Shown one piece after another: positions 45,755 to 54,548 of a DNA stretch of 64,000 bases. The DNA comes from Gemmatimonadota bacterium. Its GTDB lineage: Bacteria; Gemmatimonadota; Gemmatimonadetes; Longimicrobiales; Gaopeijiaceae. The stretch covers positions 1 through 64,000 of the forward strand of contig SLBA01000016.1 of NCBI GenBank assembly GCA_007126575.1, read 5' to 3'. Every line of letters begins with the position of its first letter. The first letter of the stretch is position 1. A program made the position numbers and the translations under genes. The notes below the pieces were generated by a model that did not search any database, was not told where the DNA came from, and saw nothing but the letters and a program-made list of their open reading frames with translations.

Positions 45755-47196
45755 CGCCGCATCTCGGCTGTCCCCAGATGTTCGTGGTTGGTCTCGGCCG
45801 GCCTGAACGTCAACACGAAGGTCACACCCTCGAGGACCGCCGAGTCGCTCGGGTCATGGTCACCGATCGAGACCGTCCCCCCCATCAACTCCATCAGCCG
45901 CCTGACCACCGCGAGGCCGAGCCCGGCCCCCGCGACCTCTTCCTGGGAGTGCAGCCGCTCGAAGAGCTCGAAGACCCGCTCCCGATGCTCTTCGGCGATC
46001 CCCGGTCCATTGTCGGACACCCGAAGCAGGACCCGGGATCCATCGGCCTCCCCCGAGATCCGTACCCGCCAGTCCCGATCGGGCGCACGGTACTTCCACG
46101 CATTGCCCAGAAGATTCTGGACCACCCGCCGCAGGCCCTGCGGGTCCGCGGTCACGAGAGGGATGGCACCGACCACCTCCACACCCGTCGAAGCCAGCTC
46201 ATCGGCGGCACGCAGCTCCTCGACCACCTCGTCGATGACGCGCCCGAGGTCGACGACCTCACGAGAGACCTTTTCGGAGTCCAGCTTCCCATACTCCAGA
46301 AGGCCGTCAATGAGGCGGTCCATCTGTTCTCCGGCCGTCAGGATGTTTCCCACGTACCGGCGGCCCTCCTCCGGCAGCGCCTCTCCGTGTCGCCTCCGGA
46401 TGATTTCGCCGAACCCCAGGATCGCCCGCACGGGGGCCCGAAGGTCGTGCGAAATCGAATAGCTGAGGGCCCTGAGGTCGGCGTTGGCCTGCGCCAGCTC
46501 CTCGGTCCGGCGGTGCACCCGCGCCTCGAGCTCGAGGTTCAGGCGGCGGACCTCCCGGGTGGCCTCGAGCTCGTCGGTGACATCGTGCGCGAGGGACATC
46601 ATCGAGGTCGGATTGCCGTCGCCGCCCCGCAGCCAGGAGTTGTACCACTCGCACCAGATGACCTGCCCGTCCCTGCGCAGGTTCCGGTTCACCGAGAAGG
46701 ATCCCGACTCTCCTGCCTCGAGGCTCTCGTTGATGATGCGCTCGACCTCGGGCAGATCCTCTGGAGGCACAAACCCCCAGTCGGACCAGCGCTTCCCGAG
46801 CACCTCGGCCGCGCTCCATCCGAAGACGTCTTCGGCTCGCTTCGACCACCGCGAGACCCGAAACTCCTGATCGAACTCGATCAGCGCCAGCGGGGTGTTT
46901 TCGACATGGGAGGCGAGTCGCTGGTTCGCCGCCTTCAATTCTCCTGCAGCCCGGGCCCGGCGGGCGAACTGGAACCTGAGAAGCACGAAGAGGAACCCGG
47001 CCGTTACGAGCACGAAGAGGGTGCCCTTCCACGTCTGCAGGGTGGCGAACGCTTCGGGGCCGGGGCTCAGCTGGAAGAGGACCCAATCCGAGGCCACGAT
47101 CCAGAGGGTCCCGACGGCGGCGTACAGCCCGGCTGCGACCGCAGCCGAGCGGGCGGGGGACGGTGGTGCCGGGAGGAGACCGGCCGGTTGTCGCAT
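45751..47196 (-). CDS. Membrane PAS-domain sensor histidine kinase
   Basis: The product is about 481 aa from the ATG at 47196; a GTG at 47259 would add 21 low-complexity residues. Two membrane helices near the N-terminus enclose a short periplasmic loop (LYAAVGTLWIVASDWVLF and GTLFVLVTAGFLFVLLRF). A PAS domain follows (VENTPLALIEFD to SLAHDVTDELE), then a coiled linker, the SISHDLRAPVRAILGF histidine box and a HATPase domain with NLLGNAWKY, DNGPGI and GAGLGLAVVRR. The tiny periplasmic loop and cytoplasmic PAS suggest sensing of an internal or membrane cue. It heads the kinase-receiver-kinase gene cluster. Confidence 0.92.
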   Translation of the reverse strand: MRQPAGLLPAPPSPARSAAVAAGLYAAVGTLWIVASDWVLFQLSPGPEAFATLQTWKGTLFVLVTAGFLFVLLRFQFARRARAAGELKAANQRLASHVENTPLALIEFDQEFRVSRWSKRAEDVFGWSAAEVLGKRWSDWGFVPPEDLPEVERIINESLEAGESGSFSVNRNLRRDGQVIWCEWYNSWLRGGDGNPTSMMSLAHDVTDELEATREVRRLNLELEARVHRRTEELAQANADLRALSYSISHDLRAPVRAILGFGEIIRRRHGEALPEEGRRYVGNILTAGEQMDRLIDGLLEYGKLDSEKVSREVVDLGRVIDEVVEELRAADELASTGVEVVGAIPLVTADPQGLRRVVQNLLGNAWKYRAPDRDWRVRISGEADGSRVLLRVSDNGPGIAEEHRERVFELFERLHSQEEVAGAGLGLAVVRRLMELMGGTVSIGDHDPSDSAVLEGVTFVLTFRPAETNHEHLGTAEMRR

Positions 47197-47285
47197 GGGC
47201 GAAGCCCTCGGGCCGGAGGTCGAGGAGGGTGGACCTGTCGGCCGCAAGGTAGTCGTCACCAGGGATACCGGTCAAATCGGGAGAC

Positions 47286-48050
47286 TCACTCCGCTCCGTC
47301 GGACTCCCGGCTCGAGAGCCATCGGGACAGGCGCCGCCGATACGCGAGAAGGACGAACAGGGGCAGGACGGCCGAGATCACGACCCCGGCCAGCACCCAT
47401 CCGGTCGCCTCGATCGCGGTCGCACCGATCACCGAGTAGAAAATGGTGCTCGGAACAGCTCCGGCACCCACGGCGAGGAGGAACGGGGGCCAGCGGATCC
47501 CGGTGACCCCCGCCGCGTAGCTCACCAGGTCGGGGTTGATGAACGGGATCACGCGGCCCAGGAACACGGCCAGCACCCCCCTGCGCCGCATGAACCCGTC
47601 GACCCGGGCAAGGCTGTCTTCGGAGACGAGCCGCACCACCCCGGGGCGACCCACGACCCGCGCGATCCCGAAGCAGATGGCCGCGGCCAGAATCTGCGTC
47701 CCGAGGGTCAGAAGCCCCCCCAGGACGATCCCGAAGAGCATCGCGTTGGCGATCCCCAGGAGGAACGACGGCCCCGGAGGGAAGATCGAGGTGGCGATCT
47801 GGAGGAGCCCCGAGACCACGGGTGCCCACGCCCCGAACTGCAGGAGCCACATCCGCAGACCATCGGGGTCGCCCTCGCGCAGGATGTCCCAGGCCACGAC
47901 CAGCTCCGCCCTGAACGCGGGGCTGAACCCGATGAGCGCCGCGCCGGCCACGACCAGGATCAGCGCCGGAAGGAGCGAGAGAGCGACCGGGACCGCTCGG
48001 TCGCCGCGTCCTTTCGCCGCAGAGGGCTCGCGCGCCGGATCAGGAGTCAT
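47286..48050 (-). CDS. TVP38/TMEM64 (VTT/DedA-like) membrane protein
   Basis: The product is 254 aa from the ATG at 48050. After a short basic cytoplasmic stretch there are about five to six hydrophobic segments. Two re-entrant-like stretches carry FPPGPSFLLGIANAMLFG and the conserved GRVIPFINPDLVSYAAGVTGI, characteristic of the VTT (SNARE-associated) domain. Such proteins are implicated in lipid scrambling and undecaprenyl-phosphate or phosphatidylethanolamine flipping; which of these applies here is unknown. It is divergent from the peptidase lipoprotein gene at 48167. Confidence 0.9.
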   Translation of the reverse strand: MTPDPAREPSAAKGRGDRAVPVALSLLPALILVVAGAALIGFSPAFRAELVVAWDILREGDPDGLRMWLLQFGAWAPVVSGLLQIATSIFPPGPSFLLGIANAMLFGIVLGGLLTLGTQILAAAICFGIARVVGRPGVVRLVSEDSLARVDGFMRRRGVLAVFLGRVIPFINPDLVSYAAGVTGIRWPPFLLAVGAGAVPSTIFYSVIGATAIEATGWVLAGVVISAVLPLFVLLAYRRRLSRWLSSRESDGAE

Positions 48051-48097
48051 GGCCCTGAAACCTCCATCGGGGACCGGAGGTTCCGAAGACCCGCCCG

Positions 48098-48127
48098 TTG
48101 CGAACCGACGCCCCTCTTCCCTACCCT
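48098..48127 (+). promoter_or_regulatory. Possible promoter of the M20 peptidase gene
   Basis: TTGCGA (48098-48103) and TACCCT (48122-48127) are 18 nt apart, 40 nt before the ATG at 48167. The -10 match is weak. Confidence 0.25.
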
Positions 48128-48166
48128 GCATATCGAACGGAGAATCACCCAGACCACCGGAGATCC

Positions 48167-49543
48167 ATGAAGACGCCCCCTGCCCTCGTCCACCTCCCCA
48201 TCATCCCATTCCTGATCCTCCTCACGCTGTCGGCCTGCGAGGAGGCCCCCGACACCATGCCGGGCGAGGCCGTTACCGAGCCGGCCGCCCCGTCGGAACA
48301 GGAACAGGCCTCGCCGGAGATCGAGATGAGCTACATCGAAGAGATGGAGAGGCTGGCAGCGGACCCCCGTATCGAAGCGGCCTTCGGCATCATCGAAGAG
48401 CTGGAGCCCCGCACTATGGAGGACCTGGTCACGATCACCGAGATCCCGGCTCCGCCCTTCATGGAAGACGAGCGTGCCGACGCCTACGTGGAGATGCTGC
48501 GAGACGCGGGTCTCGAGGATGTGTCGCGCGACGAGGAGGGCAATATCATAGGGATTCGCCCGGGGACCGTCTCGGATGGGGTGATCGTGGTCTCGGCACA
48601 CCTGGACACCGTCTTTCCCGAAGGCACCGATGTGACCGTGGAGTTTCGCGGAGATACCCTCTTCGCCCCCGGCGTCGGCGACGACTCCCGTGGACTCGCC
48701 ATGCTCCTGACCGTCGTCCGAGCGATGGAACAGGCCGGGGTCGAGACCGAGCAGGACGTGTGGTTCGTGGGCACGGTGGGAGAGGAGGGGCTCGGCGACC
48801 TTCGCGGGGTAAAGCACCTCTTCCGCGAGGGTGGACCCTCGATTGACGCCTTCCTCTCGGTCGACGGTCCGGGCGACGACCGGGTCATAAACCAGGCGCT
48901 CGGGTCCCTGCGGTACCGGGTCACCTTCTCGGGCCCCGGAGGCCATTCCTGGGGTGATTTCGGGATGGTCAATCCCGCGCACGCCCAGGGACTCGCCATC
49001 CAACTCTTCACCGATCGCGCCCGCGAGTTCGTCGCCTCGGGCCCGCGCACGAGCTACAACGTCGGGCGTCAGGGTGGAGGCACCTCGGTCAACTCGGTTC
49101 CGGTCGATGTCTGGATGGAGGTCGACATGCGCTCGATCGACCCCGACCGCCTCCAGGGCATCGGGGAGTTGTTCCGGGAGACGATGCACGAGTCGCTCGA
49201 TCGGTACAACGCACGGCATGACGAGGGCCCGCACCTGACGGTCGAGCTGGACCGCGTCGGGGACCGACCCAGCGGAGAGATCCCTCCGAACGAGCCCCTG
49301 ATCCAGCGCGCCATGGCCGCCGCCGCATGGTTCGGGGGCGAGCCGAGCCTCGAGCGCTCCTCGACCGATTCGAACGTGCCGATCTCGCTCGGCATCCCGG
49401 CGGCGACGGTCGGACGAGGGGGTGCGGGCGGGGGCGCGCACTCGCTCGACGAATGGTGGCTGAACGAGGACGGGCACATCGCGATCCAGCGCACCCTTCT
49501 CCTGGTCGTGGCCGAGGCCGGACTCGCCCCGGAGTCCGACTGA
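48167..49543 (+). CDS. M20-family peptidase lipoprotein (peptidase T-like)
   Basis: The product is 458 aa. The ATG at 48167 has GGAG 5 nt upstream and starts a lipoprotein signal peptide (LSAC, Cys24), followed by a Glu/Pro/Ala linker. The metal-binding residues of the di-zinc M20 fold are visible: His145 and Asp147 in SAHLDTVF, Asp172 in GVGDDSRG, Glu206/207 in VGEEGLG, and a late GGAHSLDEW. The dimerisation insert starts at GPGGHSWGDFG. It should be an aminopeptidase or carboxypeptidase attached to a membrane in the periplasm or at the surface. It ends 3 nt before the convergent membrane-protein gene. Confidence 0.92.
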   Translation: MKTPPALVHLPIIPFLILLTLSACEEAPDTMPGEAVTEPAAPSEQEQASPEIEMSYIEEMERLAADPRIEAAFGIIEELEPRTMEDLVTITEIPAPPFMEDERADAYVEMLRDAGLEDVSRDEEGNIIGIRPGTVSDGVIVVSAHLDTVFPEGTDVTVEFRGDTLFAPGVGDDSRGLAMLLTVVRAMEQAGVETEQDVWFVGTVGEEGLGDLRGVKHLFREGGPSIDAFLSVDGPGDDRVINQALGSLRYRVTFSGPGGHSWGDFGMVNPAHAQGLAIQLFTDRAREFVASGPRTSYNVGRQGGGTSVNSVPVDVWMEVDMRSIDPDRLQGIGELFRETMHESLDRYNARHDEGPHLTVELDRVGDRPSGEIPPNEPLIQRAMAAAAWFGGEPSLERSSTDSNVPISLGIPAATVGRGGAGGGAHSLDEWWLNEDGHIAIQRTLLLVVAEAGLAPESD

Positions 49544-49546
49544 CCC

Positions 49547-50059
49547 TCAGCGCCTCGAGTCGAGGAGCCAGCGGGGCTCTCCTGCGGGAGCGCTGCGAGC
49601 CTCGGCGAGGGTGGGCGGGGTACAGCCCGCCCCGTCGTAGAGGTCGATCAGCGCCCCGAGACCCCGGGCGATCTCGTCGGCCGCAGGGTCCTCGCCGGCC
49701 CGCTTCTCGACCTCGGACAGGAAGCGCTCCAGATACCACTCCACCCGATTCGGGTAGGGCAGAACCCGGTCGGCGACCCAGCGAAGCGCGAAGGCAGCGG
49801 CCAGCAGGATCGGTGACATCCACCACCATTCGAAGAGGAGAATCAGCGCACCCAGGAAGGGCAGGAGCCAGAGATCGGCGTTGAGCAGGGCGTACCACCC
49901 ACCCATCACCAGCCGGCTGGCGCGGCGCGCCACCCCTTCCGACCCCGGCGGAGCGAGTGTCCGGACCGCCCAGACCCCCGCCGCATCCACCCTTCGGCCC
50001 AGAGGCACCGCCACCGCGTAGATCACGGCCAGGGTCCAGGCCACGCCGAGCGCCATCAT
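49547..50059 (-). CDS. Small membrane protein of unknown function
   Basis: The product is 170 aa. A first hydrophobic helix lies at about residues 3-20, and a long hydrophobic stretch at about 55-95 with several Trp (LLFEWWWMSPILLAAAFALRW) probably forms two helices. A soluble C-terminal part follows (LPYPNRVEWYLERFLSEVEKR, about 100-170). I do not recognise the family. It is divergent from the metalloprotease gene at 50280 with about 220 bp between, in which I see no further gene. Coding potential is supported by the coherent hydrophobic pattern and two consecutive ATG starts. Confidence 0.6.
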   Translation of the reverse strand: MMALGVAWTLAVIYAVAVPLGRRVDAAGVWAVRTLAPPGSEGVARRASRLVMGGWYALLNADLWLLPFLGALILLFEWWWMSPILLAAAFALRWVADRVLPYPNRVEWYLERFLSEVEKRAGEDPAADEIARGLGALIDLYDGAGCTPPTLAEARSAPAGEPRWLLDSRR

Positions 50060-50279
50060 GGGGTCGGCCTCCGGGCGAGAGGGGTCAGGGCTGCGTCAGG
50101 CCGTCGCATCGTGGTCCGGATTCGGGTGGGAGTCGGTCGGCACCGCAATGTACAGGACGCTCGCGGTTCCGTCAGCAGGAGGCTCCCGATCTTCCGGGAG
50201 AAGCAGGGGTATCAACGGGCGGATCCGGGAGGCCCGCCTCCCCCCTGCGCCTGCGGCCCGAAGACACGAGGTGACCCCG

Positions 50280-51197
50280 ATGTACCTTCCGATTCTGCTT
50301 GCGATCTGGAGCACCCTCCCCGCTCCGGCGTGCGACCCCCCCATCACGTGGCAGGTCGACCAGGTCGACGAGCGCTTCGGAATGACGATCGAGGAGGCGC
50401 GGTCGTGGGTCACCGAGGCCGCCCGCCTCTGGGAGACCGCCGCCGGACGCCCCCTCTTCGAGCACGACCCCGAGGACGGATTTCCCATCACCTTCGTCTG
50501 GGATTCACGGCACCAGGTCATGCAGGACCGGATCGCCCGAGAAGACCGGCTGGCCGAACAGGGCGCCGGGATCCAGGACCGCCGGAGCGCCCTTGACGAG
50601 GCCCGCGAGGCACTCCGACTCGAGCGCGCCCTCTACGACGAGCGGCTCGCAGCGCTCGAAGGGCGACAGGCCGAGCACCGGCGCGCCATCGAGTACTGGG
50701 AGAGCCGCGGAGGACCTCCCCCGGCCGAGGCCCGCGAACTCGACCGGGTACGCGAGGAGCTCGAGCGCGAGCGGATGCGGCTGCAGGAGAAGGCCGAGGG
50801 GATCAACGTGCTCGTCGCCCGCGTCAACGAGGACACCGAGGCACTGAACGAGGCGATCTCGGGGTACAACGCCGCGCAGTCGCGCCTCCGGGGCGGAGCC
50901 GACGACGGGATGCTCACCGGCTTCTACCGCGAGTCCTCGCGCGCGCTGGGCTCCTGGGTCCTCTCGGTGAGCCGCGAGATCGAGATCTACCAGTTCGACG
51001 ATCCCGACCACCTGATCCGTGCGATCGCCCACGAGCTCGGGCACGCGCTCGGGCTCGGCTACACCTCGAACCCGAGCGCGATCATGTACGAGCACGCTCG
51101 ATCTGCCCGCGCCGGACAGCGGGGGCTGGGAGGCGCCCAGCTCCACCCCGCCGACGTCGAACTGGTCAGGAGCCGCTGCCCCCTCCCATCGCCCTGA
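50280..51197 (+). CDS. Matrixin-like metalloprotease with coiled-coil insert and altered third zinc ligand
   Basis: The product is 305 aa from the ATG at 50280. A short hydrophobic start with a Cys at 18 (PAPAC) suggests export. Residues about 85-195 form a highly charged coiled coil. The C-terminal catalytic stretch is HELGHALGLGY (251-261), and the Met-turn SAIMY is at 266-270. In the canonical metzincin motif HExxHxxGxxH the final His is a zinc ligand; here it is Tyr261. The catalytic Glu252 remains. The enzyme may coordinate zinc differently or be impaired. The long coiled coil between the N-terminal strand and the zinc helix is unusual for matrixins. The last 32 nt overlap the convergent M14 gene. 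Confidence 0.8.
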   Translation: MYLPILLAIWSTLPAPACDPPITWQVDQVDERFGMTIEEARSWVTEAARLWETAAGRPLFEHDPEDGFPITFVWDSRHQVMQDRIAREDRLAEQGAGIQDRRSALDEAREALRLERALYDERLAALEGRQAEHRRAIEYWESRGGPPPAEARELDRVREELERERMRLQEKAEGINVLVARVNEDTEALNEAISGYNAAQSRLRGGADDGMLTGFYRESSRALGSWVLSVSREIEIYQFDDPDHLIRAIAHELGHALGLGYTSNPSAIMYEHARSARAGQRGLGGAQLHPADVELVRSRCPLPSP

Positions 51198-53532
51198 GCA
51201 GAAGCGGCCAGGTCGCCGAGGACTGCCCCCTGTAATCTGGCTGAAAGCCAAAGAGGATCAGCTCGCCCTCGCCGATCTCGACGCGGAGCATGGCGGCCCC
51301 TTCGGCCACGAACTCCGGCCCCATGAGCCACCCCGACAGAAGCGGGTCACCCGAACCGTAGCGGGCCAGGACCTCGACCCTCGGGTCGTCGACAGTAAAG
51401 GCGCGCGAGCCACCGCCCCCGCCCCCACCCTGGAACCAGGCGATCGACTCCTCCTCGAGCCCGGCCACGAAGGGGTGCGCCTCGAGCTCCAGCCGCACGA
51501 TCGAGCCCGGAACGTAGAAGCTCTGCGAGCTCTCGCCCTGCCCGCTTCGGCCGACCTCGACCTCGAAGAGATCGATGAACAGGTCGGCCGCGGATTCCAC
51601 CGCGACGACGCGCCCCCCGTCTTCGACGAAGGCCCTGAGGTGGTCGAGCCCCTCCTCACCGATCCCGCCGGCGTACGGCTCGGCGATCTGGTTCGGCGAG
51701 ATCCCGTTGACGATCGAGCCCGCTCCCCGCGACTGGAAGAGCACGACGTCGACTCGCTCCCGAAAGCTTCCGTCCCGCATGTGGACCTGCATGAGGGTGT
51801 CGTAGTCAAGCTGATGCTGGTCCAGGACCCACCGGGTCCATCCCGAGGGCTGGGACTCGCCCCACCCCTTGAAGACGCCCACGCGGGGCGCCTCGGGCCC
51901 GGTGAGCTCCGCCGGAAGAGGGTACTCGATCCGATCGGGAACCGGAATCACCTCCGACAGCTCGGCGTCGAAGGCGTCCTCGATCGCGGTGACCTCGACT
52001 CCCATCAGGAGGGGAAGGGTGTGCGCGGTCACATCGTAGGGCACCTGGGGAGGCCCTCCGGGATACTGCCGCAGGTCCGGGTACTCCTGCCGCTCCAGGA
52101 GCGCCTGCGCGAACGAGGCGAAGGGCTGATCCATCGGGATCACGTAGCTTCCCGCCGGCCAGCTGCGACCCTGCGCGGTGAAGGGCGCGGTGGCCTCGTG
52201 CACCTCGACATCCCCCACCCGCAGGATCCGGATCATGTCGGTCATCCGCACGGGATCGGCCTGCTCGGGGGGGATCACCCAGGCCGCCGGCCACCGGTCC
52301 CAGCGCTCCACCGCGCGCTCCTGGATCCCGTGGAAGTTGCGCACCCAGTACTCGCGGTTGCGGGCCGCGTGCCGGAGCACGGCCATCGAGGCGGACTCCA
52401 TGTACTCGACGATGTCGCCGATCCCCCACTCGCCCCCGGGCCAGGGCGCCGGGTGGTTCCAGTTGGAGGTGTGCGGGTCGGCGCCCCGGCGGGCGCTGAG
52501 GTCCTCGGGGGACAGGTCCACCGGCGCGGCCCAGTCGGCACGGGCGACCTCGACCAGGATCCGCGCGCCCCCGTGGTGGTGCTGATACGCGCGGGCGGGG
52601 GTGAAGGCGTCGAAGATCGAGTAGGTGCCGACGCCCGTCTTCCCCTCGGCCAGCAGTTCGGCCGCCACGTAGGAGCCAAGCTGATTGACCGCTCCGATCA
52701 GCGAGGGGTCGATGTTGGGCTCCCACGGATCCTGGTACGGCGGCACCCATATCCGGAGGTTGTCGGCCCAGAGCTGATGATGATCCTGCACGATGTGCGG
52801 ACGCCAGGCATTGTGCGCGTGCCGGACGGTCAGCTCGGTCTCGACCTGCCGGATCGCGTACCAGTCCCGGTTGTTGTCGTGCCCGACGTACCAGTGATAC
52901 AGCCAGGGGAGTGGGGCGCTCTGGAATTCGGTGTCCTTCCACTCGTTCCACCAGTCGGCCACGTACTGGGTGCCGTCGGGATTCAGCGAGGGCACGCTGA
53001 GCAGCACCACCTTCTCGAGGATCTCGAGCACCTCGGGGTCATCCGAGGTCGCCAGGCGGTAGAGGAGCGAGGGGGGCATCTGGCCCGACCCGACCTCGAA
53101 GGAGTGGATGTGGTTCGTGATCAGCACCACCGCCTTTCCGTCGCGGAGGAGTTCGTCGCGGTGGGCATCGTCTCGAATCCGACGTGGATCGGCGAGCGTC
53201 TGGTTGATCTCGCGGAGCTCCTCCTTGCGCTCGAGGTTCCCGGGGGCCGAGACCGTGAGCATCACGAAGTGCCGGTCGCGCGTGGTCATCCCGAGGGTGT
53301 CGATCTGGATCCGGGGGCTCGCGGCCGCCAGCCGATCGTAGTAGGCGAGAAGGCTCTCCCAGTCCGCCAGCTCCCGGTCGGTGCCCATCTCGAACCCGAA
53401 GTGCTCGAGCGGGCTGGGGACCTGGGCCTCGAGCGAGGTCGAGACCAGGAGGAGGGCGAGAAGGGGGGTCAGTACCGCCGCGAACGAGATCGAGGGGCGC
53501 GCGAAGGGGACGGGACGTGTGGGTCGAGACAT
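51166..53532 (-). CDS. Large secreted M14-family zinc carboxypeptidase
   Basis: The product is about 788 aa from the ATG at 53532, with a signal peptide (cut near LEAQ|VP, residue 37). The M14 metal motif is HSFE (143-146) in LITNHIHSFEVGSG. Further conserved segments are VPSLNPDGTQYVADWW, WYVGHDNNRDWYA, IVQDHHQLW and AYQHHHGGARILVEVA. After about residue 560 a second alpha/beta region (RVDVVLFQSRGAGSI; LRAFVEDGGRVVAVES; LILFGFQPDYRGQS) resembles a class I glutamine-amidotransferase-like module lacking its catalytic Cys. Such proteins are frequent in Gemmatimonadota and are probably used for peptide scavenging. It shares 32 nt of antisense overlap with the metalloprotease gene. Confidence 0.9.
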   Translation of the reverse strand: MSRPTRPVPFARPSISFAAVLTPLLALLLVSTSLEAQVPSPLEHFGFEMGTDRELADWESLLAYYDRLAAASPRIQIDTLGMTTRDRHFVMLTVSAPGNLERKEELREINQTLADPRRIRDDAHRDELLRDGKAVVLITNHIHSFEVGSGQMPPSLLYRLATSDDPEVLEILEKVVLLSVPSLNPDGTQYVADWWNEWKDTEFQSAPLPWLYHWYVGHDNNRDWYAIRQVETELTVRHAHNAWRPHIVQDHHQLWADNLRIWVPPYQDPWEPNIDPSLIGAVNQLGSYVAAELLAEGKTGVGTYSIFDAFTPARAYQHHHGGARILVEVARADWAAPVDLSPEDLSARRGADPHTSNWNHPAPWPGGEWGIGDIVEYMESASMAVLRHAARNREYWVRNFHGIQERAVERWDRWPAAWVIPPEQADPVRMTDMIRILRVGDVEVHEATAPFTAQGRSWPAGSYVIPMDQPFASFAQALLERQEYPDLRQYPGGPPQVPYDVTAHTLPLLMGVEVTAIEDAFDAELSEVIPVPDRIEYPLPAELTGPEAPRVGVFKGWGESQPSGWTRWVLDQHQLDYDTLMQVHMRDGSFRERVDVVLFQSRGAGSIVNGISPNQIAEPYAGGIGEEGLDHLRAFVEDGGRVVAVESAADLFIDLFEVEVGRSGQGESSQSFYVPGSIVRLELEAHPFVAGLEEESIAWFQGGGGGGGSRAFTVDDPRVEVLARYGSGDPLLSGWLMGPEFVAEGAAMLRVEIGEGELILFGFQPDYRGQSSATWPLLLRAMGGGSGS

Positions 53533-53597
53533 GGCGTTCCGGAGACGTCGGGGGATGGTGTGGGGTGGATGCGCCCATGGTAACGCCCCACCGTCCG

Positions 53598-54485
53598 TCA
53601 GTCCATCTGCCGACGCCTCGAAACCTCGTCCAGGACCTTCCGTTCCTCGGAGGTAAGCGAGCTGATCCCCGAGGCCGAAATCTTGTCGAGGATGCGGTCC
53701 ACCTCGTCGAGGAGCTCCTTTTCGGGGCGATCCTCGCGACCCTCCCGACCCCCGGCACGCATGAGTCGCCGGTGGATCGGCTCCCGCTTGCGTGCGTCGG
53801 TCTCGGTCGCGCCGGAGTCCTTGCGCGGAACGATCGCCACCTGCTGGCCGAATCCCGACGACCCCGCGAACCGGTTGCTCGTCCCCCCGGGGGGTGCGAA
53901 GCGGAGATAGAGGAAGGCCGCGGCCAGCCCTCCCAGGTGCGCGAAGTGGGCGATGTTGTCCTGCGGACCGCCGAAGCTCGAGATGAAGGCCATCACGAAG
54001 AGGAAGGCGACGAGCCACTTGGCCTTCACGGGGAAGATCCCGAACACGTAGATCGGGGCATTCGGCCAGTTCCAGGCGAAGGCCAGCATCAGCCCGTAGA
54101 CGGCTGCCGAGGCGCCGATAATCGAGGCGGAGTGTGCGAAGATGAAGCTGAGCAGCGCCCCGCCGATCCCGCAGGCGACGTAGAACTTAAGGAAATCCGC
54201 CGATCCCCACTTCTGCTCGAGCGGTGCCCCGAAAAAGAAGAGAATCAGCATGTTCAACGCCACGTGCAGGAAGTTGCCGTGGATGAACATGTAGGTGATG
54301 ATGCCCCAGGGGCGCGTCAGCGCTTCGGCCGGGGTGAATCCGAACCAGTGGTAGAAAAAGTTCGGGCTCGTGACGGTCCCCACCAGGAAGATCACCGCAT
54401 TGGCAATGATCAGCCGTTTCACCCAGGGAGTCAGGGTGAATCCGAAGCCGAAGCCCGAGGAAGCGGTGGTGGATCCGAACGACAT
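53598..54485 (-). CDS. Rhomboid-family intramembrane serine protease
   Basis: The product is 295 aa. Six hydrophobic segments lie between about 22 and 195. HGNFLHVALNML (69-80) is the conserved loop, Ser126 lies in the catalytic GASAAVYG motif, and His183 lies in AHFAHLGG, completing the Ser-His dyad. The soluble C-terminal tail (about 200-295) ends in a helical segment with LLDEVDRILDKISASGISSLTSEERK, a domain often found at the end of bacterial rhomboids. It probably cleaves membrane-protein substrates within the bilayer. It lies 63 nt after ddl and 65 nt before the M14 gene. Confidence 0.93.
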   Translation of the reverse strand: MSFGSTTASSGFGFGFTLTPWVKRLIIANAVIFLVGTVTSPNFFYHWFGFTPAEALTRPWGIITYMFIHGNFLHVALNMLILFFFGAPLEQKWGSADFLKFYVACGIGGALLSFIFAHSASIIGASAAVYGLMLAFAWNWPNAPIYVFGIFPVKAKWLVAFLFVMAFISSFGGPQDNIAHFAHLGGLAAAFLYLRFAPPGGTSNRFAGSSGFGQQVAIVPRKDSGATETDARKREPIHRRLMRAGGREGREDRPEKELLDEVDRILDKISASGISSLTSEERKVLDEVSRRRQMD

Positions 54486-54548
54486 GGTGCGGGGGCCGAA
54501 GTCTGGAGGGGCGGAGGAGGAGCAGAGTAGCCCTCCTCTGCCGTGGAT

